Below, in pieces: positions 9,416-17,990 of a stretch of 34,096 nt of DNA. Under the pieces are notes generated by a model. That model had not been told where the DNA came from. It ran no database searches and worked only from the letters and a program-made list of their open reading frames with translations. The DNA comes from Perkinsus chesapeaki (Eukaryota > Perkinsozoa > Perkinsida > Perkinsidae). Where the stretch lies: assembly GCA_013115145.1 (NCBI GenBank), contig JAAPAO010000385.1, forward strand, positions 1 through 34,096, read 5' to 3'. A program made the position numbers and the translations under genes. The first letter of the stretch is position 1, and each line of letters starts with the position of its first letter.

Positions 9416-10675
9416 TCAGAGCAGTGCAACAATGGCACCGTATATCCCGATACCCATCGCTAAGAGAGCAAGCAGAAGTAATAGAATATACCACAGCACT
9501 TCAAGCTTTCCTATGGGGATGCCGGCCATCCTCTTCAGCTTGACATAGCAAGCAATTGGTATGATGAAGCATAGCTGTATGACACACAATGCACCAATCA
9601 GGTTTACCAACTTATCAACGCTTGGTATTGCTATACCGATAAGGGCTTGTAGAATAACAACACCACTCCGAGCAGCTAACGACCAGATACGAGATCTCCC
9701 CTTTATGCAACGGGCTCTGGAGAGAAGGTCATCCACGGCTAGTGCGGTGGGAGTAAACAGTACGAGGAAATGTGATGCTACTACGACTAAGACAACCAGA
9801 TTGATGACCCATCCTGATGGAGAAAGCCTCTCATTTGGAGGTGATATAGCCTGGACAATGGTGTCAGTTTGTAGTAGACTATTTCCATATGCTCCATACC
9901 CGAGCAACATGACTACGGCATACACTAGGACGCAGAAGATAGCAGCAATTGCGAGAGATACGGGGTAGCGTTTAGGCTCTTTCATGCTGAATGTAATAGT
10001 GGGAGTTGTGGCAGAAAAGCCGAAGGAGAAAATGAAGGTAGCGAAGTTGCTTAGGAGGTCTAGTGGGTCATTCGACATCACGCTGTAGTCCTTCGCCGGG
10101 CCACTTTCGATAAGTTGCTGAATGCAAGCAATAATTACCACTGCAACTAATACACAGACGGACAGGACGCCGATCGATGCTACAATACCGACACTTTTCA
10201 TTTTTCTTATCCATGAAAGAGGCAGGCATACTAAAGCCCAGACCATGATCCACAATCGAATATTCCATGTTTTAGTTAAGGCAACGGTAGTAGAAGCTAG
10301 TAGAACCAGTAAGACAGCGCAGATGGCTGTTAGGACCACATGCAATATTAAACCAAAGTATACCGATCCCCACCGGCCAAATGCAACAGAACCCATTTCT
10401 TCAAAGGTGGGCATGGCCGTAGTGCCAACACCTGTAGGGTTGAGGAAAAGAGCTTTCCATAACAGAAGACCAGCAATGAACGAAGCCAAGCCGGCCACGC
10501 AAAGTGTAATACAGCCTCCAACGAAGCCGGATTCAGCTGTTGCTCTTGGGAGAGCTAGGATGCCTATGCCTACTGCGGTCATAACGATGCTGCATGATGC
10601 CCTCATGACCGACACACCACCGTTACTAGCAGTCGAAATGCCTTTGCCAGTTTCTTCGAAAGGTGACGAGGACAT
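9416..10675 (-). CDS. Amino acid/auxin permease-family (AAAP, Aa_trans) transporter 2
   Basis: Single-exon, 419-aa paralogue of the transporter at 7879-9138 and exactly the same length. The N-terminal cytosolic stretch (MSSSPFEETGKG) is followed by TM1 with GIGILALPRATAESGFVGG. Eleven hydrophobic segments are seen, with PTITFSMKEPKRYP in the equivalent loop. The C-terminal half is similar to copy 1 (IACYVKLKR, GIYGA near the end). The predicted role is secondary amino-acid transport driven by a proton gradient, which in this window could be supplied by V-ATPase. The 277-base spacer to the next gene probably holds the downstream copy's promoter, but no motif stands out. Confidence 0.88.
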   Translation of the reverse strand: MSSSPFEETGKGISTASNGGVSVMRASCSIVMTAVGIGILALPRATAESGFVGGCITLCVAGLASFIAGLLLWKALFLNPTGVGTTAMPTFEEMGSVAFGRWGSVYFGLILHVVLTAICAVLLVLLASTTVALTKTWNIRLWIMVWALVCLPLSWIRKMKSVGIVASIGVLSVCVLVAVVIIACIQQLIESGPAKDYSVMSNDPLDLLSNFATFIFSFGFSATTPTITFSMKEPKRYPVSLAIAAIFCVLVYAVVMLLGYGAYGNSLLQTDTIVQAISPPNERLSPSGWVINLVVLVVVASHFLVLFTPTALAVDDLLSRARCIKGRSRIWSLAARSGVVILQALIGIAIPSVDKLVNLIGALCVIQLCFIIPIACYVKLKRMAGIPIGKLEVLWYILLLLLALLAMGIGIYGAIVALL

Positions 10676-12479
10676 TCACAAGCAGAAAAAACTGAAGTGG
10701 GAGTTGTTAACTCCTACTGTGCGACACTCGTACTGCTTGGATATCCGATTTATATCGCGCATTGGTATATGTGAAATTGGATTGCAGTATGTACTACTTC
10801 GCTCCACCCGGAGGACAAACGTTTGTTGCAAGCCTCATTCATTTGGTAAGAACCATACTACTGTGTACATCCAAAACGAATAGCATATGTACACAAGAGC
10901 CATTGTACGGTGCATCTAGGCCCTTACGGCAATAAAACACTTTCACTAGTAATACTACGCTTGGAGATAGCGATTAAAACAAAACGAACAACTTCGGTAT
11001 CCTAGGTTGTCCCTTGATCGCCGTGAATACCGAAGCTACAAGAGCTACGATTAAAGCACGATAAGACGTTAATATGTGCAGATTACCCGACTGCAGTAGC
11101 TCACAGGAGGGCTCAGCAGCTTGAAAATCGCACTTGGATATCAATCAACTAGCATCAGTTAAAGTGTCGGAATATTGAGTCTTCAACGGTCAGCATTTGC
11201 CAACCTACGTTAAGGTTTATCATCAACGCTATAATGAATCATTTCACCTCAGCTCTCATAATCCGGTGGGTCATTAGCTACCGAAACAGCAAACGCCGAG
11301 GCGAAAGCGCAGCAACTTCAATCTAAATAAATGCTCCATCACGGGAGATTAAAAACACATTGGAAAAATGTAACAATCGGCGGAGCGAATTACAACAAAT
11401 GCAATTCACAAAGGCTCCCTGAATACCTTCGTATCGGCAACTCTTAGCACTACCTAGAACATCAGTGGTACCGGCAGCGTGAGAGCCTTTTTTTTTACGC
11501 TAAGCCTCTAGAGAGCCTTAGCGTGGTACGGAGGACGAGTCAGACGTAGGACAAAAGTAGATATGAGATAGTTTCCTCACTATTTATCGGAGGGAAGTCA
11601 AGCTTTATCATCAAACTCGCAATAGTTATTATGCCTCAGTGTGGTGCATGGCTTCAGTTTTCCACATGTTCTCTTTCAGAACAGGTCTGTGTATGAAGGT
11701 ATAATCATCAAAGGCAATAATCAATTAATAAGAGCATCAGGCAGTACGAACACCTAGGGTGGTTTGTCATCATCATTATCAGATGACACGCATGAATATG
11801 GAATCAATCATCATTAGCTTGATACATTTATCAAGAGAGATTGTGTTGTTATACACCAAGCGCAAGCTGCTATAAATCGATCGCCCAATCGATTAGTGGC
11901 GAGCGCGGATTCTCCAGCGGAGGCAATGCAATCGATCACGCTGTTCAAGAAGTGTAACCAACACCGTTGCCAATCATCTCATCAATTCAAACTGATCGTT
12001 ATTGGCTGTCCCTCCTGAGCTGCACTGACTGTGTGCACGACTCTCTCAATACAGCCGTAAATCGCTGAAGGTACTCGAAGTTCTATTTCGGCTAACAGGA
12101 ACATGATATCCCTTCGTATAATTCAAACTGAATACCACCTGCTATTGTACAGGCCTGCTATGATGAAAGTATTTCATTTGGCTTAATCTTTTCTGTCTAC
12201 CGTCTTTGGCGGGACATGGAGACCTCATGATGACGAGACTGAGCATATTTGCCTGTAACACCCTCATCTCTAGCAACTTAGTTCCGCACTTCAAGCACGT
12301 AACTGACGATCATAGTGAAAGTATCACTAAGAAACTTGCGGTTAACTATTTGAAGTGTATGTGTTGAAAACATTTCGTTCATTGTATGTTGTGAAGGCTA
12401 GATAGTGTGGTCAAATACCGTACACCCTTGGGAGAGCATTTTCACTGACTGGTCTGTACAATCTCAATATGAACTTAGA
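10676..12479. other. 1.8-kb gene-free stretch
   Basis: I find no supported coding sequence on either strand. The only structures noted are a nine-T run followed by a hairpin (11497-11524). Short spliced exons without homology could escape this reading. The right end joins the V-ATPase fragment. Confidence 0.45.
11497..11524. repeat. Hairpin after a T-run
   Basis: Arms ACGCTAAG and CTTAGCGT are perfect inverted repeats. They enclose a near-palindromic 12-base centre with CTCT..AGAG, and nine T residues (11488-11496) immediately precede. The function is unknown; it could be a miniature-element relic. Confidence 0.4.
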
Positions 12480-12481
12480 TT

Positions 12482-12772
12482 CTGAATATAGGAATGATTT
12501 CATCATATCATGGGGTACGTACGACCCCATTCAAACCTCAATATGAAACAAAGTGAGCAAGAGGTTGCTGGTGAAGGAAGGGGACGAAGGAATAGTCAGT
12601 GACTATTAGTCATCCGCCTTACAGAACTTGGACTGAAACTCCACACAGTGTAGACTTAATGTGTGAAGGAAGCATTCCAATACATCCAAAAAATGCAGAA
12701 CTCCAACGGTGATGCCAAAGAGGAACGCGAAGCCTACTGATATCCAAATGGGTTGGAAAGAGCCACTGTGCC
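12482..12772 (-). pseudogene. V-ATPase a-subunit C-terminal fragment (pseudogene)
   Basis: This is a truncated copy of the 3' end of the V-ATPase a gene at 15052-17788. Similarity covers the last 60-odd codons and also the 3' flank (TCATTTCATCA.. in the parent). In frame it reads VGFAFLFGITVGVLHFLDVL then ECFLHTLSLHCVEFQSKF. The conserved Arg of LRLHWVEF is Ser and the Trp is Cys. A stop follows KADD, about 18 codons before the parental stop. A 16-base palindromic insertion near 12593-12608 is absent from the parent. Similarity ends abruptly at about 12772. No upstream exons exist here, so it cannot encode a working subunit. Confidence 0.85.
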
Positions 12773-12958
12773 ATAGGTTGTTTATTCGAGTTCAATGATG
12801 TGCTGAGTTCCTTTGCATGTGAGATCCATAGGACATCGAGCAGGCTTCAAAGAATTAGTAATGTAGAACAATCACGCCAAACCTGACGTGGCCAAGACGT
12901 CGCAGCTGATGATAACGACTCGGAAATTGCACATTATACCCGATAGAAAGCTCACACA

Positions 12959-13257
12959 CTAGGACATACAAGGGTCGAGGTATGCAAATACAGCATATAT
13001 CACATAGCGGTGGTTCCAGCGCAAGTACATTGTGGCTGTCGCGAAGGTAACGACTGCGATAGCAGTAACCACAATACTGGAACGTTGCACCTCGTCTGTA
13101 TTAGTAGGGACTCTCCTTGAAGACGAGACAGAACGGGACTAAGTACCGTCGCCGCTCTTTCTGCCAGGCTTGCCACGACCACCTTGTCTAATTTTATCAG
13201 AGTTTTCATAGAAATATTGAAGTGATTAATGCGTGGCGATTCGTAAACCGGACCCAT
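12959..13257 (-). CDS. Hypothetical small single-pass membrane protein
   Basis: I do not recognise this product. A two-exon model, 13257-13183 and 13138-12959, uses a 44-nt GT..TAG intron and gives 84 aa ending at TAG. Exon 2 encodes one clear hydrophobic segment, SIVVTAIAVVTFATATMYLR, followed by WNHRYVIYAVFAYLDP, as in a short tail-anchored or type III membrane protein. Support rests on intron size matching neighbours, frame restoration, and the TM segment. More exons upstream of 13257 are possible. It sits between two pseudogene fragments, so it could itself be a remnant. Confidence 0.35.
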
Positions 13258-13619
13258 CTCTCATTCATCCTTACCCGCGTTGCTAATCTAAAACTAGAAG
13301 GGTCATCAGCGCTATGGCGTCAGCAACCAGCATTGAATAACCCGTGGTCCTCCCCGATCACCCTCGTTTTGTCGTTCTGAGCAGAGAGATCCAGCTCATA
13401 TCATTTGTCTTCTCTTTGATCTTGTGTCGAAACTTTTTTCTCGGATCGCCAGCGGATCAGCATCCGCCGGCCGGTTTTAATGCCCATTCATAGCGCAAGG
13501 GTTTGCTAGAGACTCTCTTGGATGTAGCAAACAATACCATTCTACTGGGAACTATTCAAACACACCACATGAGTGTAAATTCAGTATATCTGAGTATGCA
13601 GTAGCCAGTGACACTAACT

Positions 13620-14386
13620 GGATACTACTACAGCCAGACGCAATGAAATAGAATATTTCGTATCTGATTCTGGACAATCATATGCCGGTATAGCGTCATA
13701 TCAACTTGTTTAGCAATTCAAGACGTTTGTTCCACATTTAGGCCATTACGTTCACGCTATACTATCAGAGATGATGAGCCAGAAGTCTCAGATCAATGTG
13801 AAAGGCGTAGCTTCAGGAAATCCATTCATTGCTCCTGGCTTCCAGTCACAAATGGCACGTATTCGAAGTAGAAGTCAATTCGTTTCAGTTACGGAAACGA
13901 TCCAGACATGGCCTTCAAAAGTGGTACAGCTCCGAGCGTTATTAAGCTGTATCACTAAAGCCTAGCATAATTAGATTCTCATATACGCGGGTGATCAAGA
14001 CTATATAGCCAATTGGATGGGCAATCGGGCATGGGTGCTGAACCTCAAATAGAACGGCATCGATGGGTACAAGAGTGCTAAATATGCATCGTTTGAAATG
14101 AGCCAGCCAGCCGCACGGTAAACGTTTCCGCGCGGTAATCCGTCTAGCATAATATTCCTTCTCATCTTCAGCTTCCCAGTGGGAAGAAGGTTGGTAAACT
14201 CAAGACCTTCACTCAGTCGAGCTGAGGCGGCCAGCTGAGCTTCTTGCAGGTGTGAAATGGGTTTTGGCGCATGCGCTCGAAGTCTCTGATCAACAGTTCT
14301 TCAAAGTGGGGCACTCGGTGGCGATGGAGGAACCAGTAGGAATGCTGAAGGCATTGAGAGATTTCGTCAACAACGAACTAGGCTAG
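13620..14386 (+). pseudogene. Serine carboxypeptidase (S10) pseudogene, C-terminal half
   Basis: This is an inverted, damaged copy of the second half of the S10 gene at 1640-3852. It keeps in order: a GQSYAG nucleophile block (about 13667-13685), a GTATAGC..TTTAG intron, GHYVHAI, a segment ending GNPFIAPGF, an intron at the same position as the parent, NDPDMAFKSGTAPSV, YAGDQDYIANWMGNRAWVLNL, GKLKTFT..GGQLSFLQ and a terminal GHSVAMEEP block ending TAG at 14384-14386. Damage is clear. Roughly 0.9 kb of parental sequence between SGTAPSV and YAGDQDY is reduced to about 35 bases containing stops. The Trp codon after VLNLK is TAG, and a Gly codon after KLKTFT is TGA. No N-terminal exons are found upstream. 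Base divergence from the parent is considerable, so the duplication is old or from a different paralogue. Confidence 0.85.
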
Positions 14387-14974
14387 AGGCAACAGAAACT
14401 TGTCTTCACCAACTCACATCCGAGCTCCGGCAACCTCATACCATTACTGACGGCCTGAGGGCCGCGGAAATCTGTTTAACCCATCTTTCTTACATTACAA
14501 CGTATCTCGCCGGGATCTTTGAACCCCGGCCTATGTAAAGGATCTTGAGACTCTTGAGCTGAATTGTCAGCTCCAACTTCGGTTATGATGTCCGATTTAA
14601 GAGTCTCCTCTTTTCATAAACTATCGGTACTCGTATTGCGTTGCAGAAGTCGGAGGGTTCAGCCGGTGATACCAACAACAACGACACTCTGACCAGATAA
14701 GAAAGTTATGAAATATCGTAAATCGTCACAGGATGGATCTGGAGCTGGAGTTGGAGCTCAAGAGGGAGATGATCCAATGGATCCAATTAACAGTCAACAA
14801 CTATAGTCTTTATCGTCTCCGGAGTGGAACAGTGGAGGTGAAGGCATAGGGTTATGTGCCAGTCAGTCGGTCAACTCGAATGCGAAGGATTTCTGGTTTT
14901 GTATTTTATAGGACCAGCTTCGCTGACTCTATCGCATTTTCAAAGGTATACTATCAAGACAAGCTGTTGAATAA
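14387..14974. other. Intergenic region 3' of the S10 pseudogene and V-ATPase copy A
   Basis: About 590 bases with no supported gene. The right end merges into the 3' flank of V-ATPase copy A, which is duplicated at 12482. A GGATCTGGAGCTGGAG-type purine-rich tract lies near 14732-14780. Confidence 0.4.
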
Positions 14975-15051
14975 TATTAGAAATCATTTCATCACATATC
15001 ATGGGATACACACTTCTCATTCAAATATCAAAATAAAATAAAATAAAAAAA

Positions 15052-17788
15052 TCACCCATTGAGTTCAGCGATAAGAACTTGCTGGTGACGATAGGGGACG
15101 AAGGAATATCCATCCGCCTTATAGAACTTGGACTGAAACTCCACCCAGTGTAGACGTAATGTGTGAAGGAAGCATTCCAAAACATCCATAAACAGCAGAA
15201 CTCCCACAGTGATGCCAAAGAGGACCGCGAAGCCTACGTATATCCAAATAGGTTGGAAGGTGCCAGAGGTCTCGAGCATCGGCTGGAGGGTCTTCTGGAA
15301 GAAAACCAATGATAGCTGTTGATGCGCCAAGGAGAGAGCCCATTGACGCAGATATGAGGCGGTATGAGATATGGTCCCCAAAACGTATTCAATTGTCTCG
15401 ATAATTTGGTGAATAACAACCTCACCGAAGGGCTCCTCATCGTGCTCATCGCTGTGCTCCTTATGGTGCTCCAGGAGGGGCTCTTCAAGATTACCGTTTG
15501 TCTCAGTAGGACGGTGTGGCTTCTTTGACATCTTTCTCTTGATAAAGATGATGATAGGCTTTGGTATAAGCATGATAGGAACTGCACATGCCGTGATGTA
15601 CATCAGGACCTTCTGAATATCTGCCTGTTGCTGGTATAACGGCTGGCTGTTAGGCTGGCTCAAGCCCATACCAATAAGAGTGTTGATTAGAGATGGAGGA
15701 CCGTTGAGTTGCGGATCTTGTGTCACCGGGGTGACCCATTTGTACATGATCATCCAGTCCATATAACCGAAGAAACACACCATGAAGGCAAGCTGAGGAA
15801 TACACTCAAAGATGAAGTCAGTCCAGTTTCTATGATAGACGGAGTTGCTGAACTTCAGGCAGACACCAAGCAACATTTGAACGACACCGAATAGAACAGA
15901 AAGTTTCATCTTCAAGGAGTTCATGAACAAAAGCTCGTTAGTAGCACCGTGCCACGAAGGATCGATACCGAAGGGATAAGGACCGCTACCTTCACCGGTG
16001 TTAAGGGTATCAAACCATGGCTTGGGCTGCATCTCGTAGTTCACACTCTTACCGATGTGGTGAGGGTCTTCATAGCGGGAGTCGCCGAAGAATCCCATGC
16101 CAACCGAGAGGAAGTCGTTGTACATGAAACCAGCATAAATTGCAAAGAAGCCCATACCGAAGAGAAGGTAGCGGGCATAGGACAGGCCCTGGTGGATAGC
16201 GCTGTCGCTGTACTTCCATCTTTCGGCGTTCAGTAGGGCATAAATGGCGACACATAAGAGCATTGCACCATGGGCAACATCACCGTACATAACACCAAAC
16301 ATAAAGGGGAAAGTGACTATCGTTATCACACCGGGATTGAACTCCTTGTAATGGGGAACCCCGTAGGTCTCCACCAGCTCCTGGAAGGCGTCCGTGAAGG
16401 CGTCCCGCTTCACGTAGGTTGGCGGCGGTTTGCCATGATAGTCGGCATCAGTGACGAGCATTGCGGAAGCTCGTGCGGCTCCCCCAAAAGAGGCGTGGGC
16501 CAGAACACGGCGGATAGCATCTTCCTCATTGGCTGGGTACCAGCAGTCGGCCCTAAGGGTTGTCACACCCTCGAAAAGGTTAAGAGTAGCATAGATGCTT
16601 TTCTCTTTCATGCAGAAGAGCCTCCACTCTTCAACACGAGAGTTGCCGCCGATGCGGATAGGCTCTAGAAGTGACCTAGCCTCATTTCTCATTATTCTAT
16701 CAAAGCCCTGCAAGGCGCTTGTCTTATCAGCAATGCTGGACTCGAGAGCCCGAGAGCGTTGTTCGGCTTCGGATTGGGACTCAGGCCAGTCATACAGGTT
16801 GACGCCCATCGCTCGGCAGATCCTGTTCAGCTTAGCCGCCATGGCACTGATAGCGGCGTCGCCTTGGAAATAGATGACGAAGACGCTCTTCGGCTCACAC
16901 TGATGTCTCAGGTCCTCGGCGGCGATCTCGGTGAAGTGGGTGAAAGCGTTACCACGTGTTGCACGAAAGACAGTGCGAGCGAAGGTCTCTTGGTCTCTGA
17001 CGCTGATGACTCCAGCGATGTTGGAGAATTGCATACCGTGAGCTTTGGCGTAACTCGAGCCGTCGACCGTAGTGTCAAGCAAGCGTGCTTCCAACGCACT
17101 CCTGCCAGTTGATGAGACGCCTTCCGCCAGACTAGCACGAACAACATGAAGCTCCTCGATGGCAGAGTTGAGCTCAGCAGTGAGGATCTCATTGTTGGAC
17201 TGGAAGCGAACGAAACGGTCGTAAAGCTTGTTGAGATCGGCCTCCAAAGTATCCAAGGAAAGCTCGTTATCATGCTGTAAGAAGTTGTCGACACGGTTCT
17301 TGTAGAGCGGCATGGAACCGACGCTTTCAACCTCTCTTGAGAGGAATCTCAGCATTCTCTCCATCTCCTCGATACGCTGAATGTATTTACGATAGGACCT
17401 GAGGGAGAATAGCTTCTCTTCCATCTCCTGAAGGAGAAGTAGAAGAACACACAGACAGTTGACAGACCATCCGTCACGAACGATCCAACATGAAGCATGA
17501 CGGCACCTCATGGAAGGTCAAAAGTGTCAGCAGGATGGCCAAGAAACACAAGCATTTCGTTAAAAGCCAGTAAAACGCCAAAATGAGTACAAGTTTCGTT
17601 TCAGACCAAAAAAGTTGATGCGCGCGTATAAATACGGAGAGCGCAGTTGACCTGTTCATAGTGTTGTCGTTCATGTCCTCAAACATAATGCTAGTCTCAT
17701 GACCAAGCAGGTCAATGTAGTTTCGAGCCCATTGGGCAGGGACCACTAGAGTCCCGTGGGTCATGGTCTCGCTACGCAAGATACCCAT
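15052..17788 (-). CDS. V-type proton ATPase subunit a (V0), copy A
   Basis: Largest V0 subunit, which forms the proton half-channels beside the c-ring and anchors V1. Exons are 17788-17652 and 17398-15052 (827 aa), with one phase-2 intron of 253 nt after codon 45, at the same site as in copies B and C but five times longer and with a GTCAAC donor. Exon 1 gives MGILRSETMTHGTLVVPAQW, a typical N-terminus. The cytosolic N-domain spans about residues 1-390 with a coiled coil, followed by the membrane domain (FPFMFGVMYGDVAHG, FGYMDWMIMYKWVTP). The essential Arg is kept in TASYLRQWALSLAHQQLS, but the usual Leu/Ile after it is Gln. ECFLHTLRLHWVEFQSKFY keeps the second Glu/Arg pair. It is the most divergent of the three and probably a specialised isoform. 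Confidence 0.93.
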
Positions 17789-17990
17789 AAGCTTACTCGA
17801 TAGCAGCAGCGTCAGCAAACTACTAGCAGGAGCTAATTGAAGAGGAGGAACGCAAGACAGCATGGAACCTTTTCCATTTGTATAGGAACACGAATAAATG
17901 AATAGGCTGTTCGCCTTAGCGAGTCCCAAGGGATCGGATAAGAAAAAAGCGCAGATAACTTTCGTTGAATGCAATCCGTGTTTAGACAAT
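17789..17990. other. Spacer between V-ATPase copies A and B
   Basis: A spacer of 202 bases must hold the 3' end of copy B and the promoter and 5' leader of copy A. No distinct motif was seen. Confidence 0.4.

Noticed and set aside
10122-10883. 253-aa plus-strand open frame.
   Set aside because: Antisense of the intronless transporter at 9416-10675; composition (Thr, Arg, Pro, Met) is that of a mirrored membrane protein.
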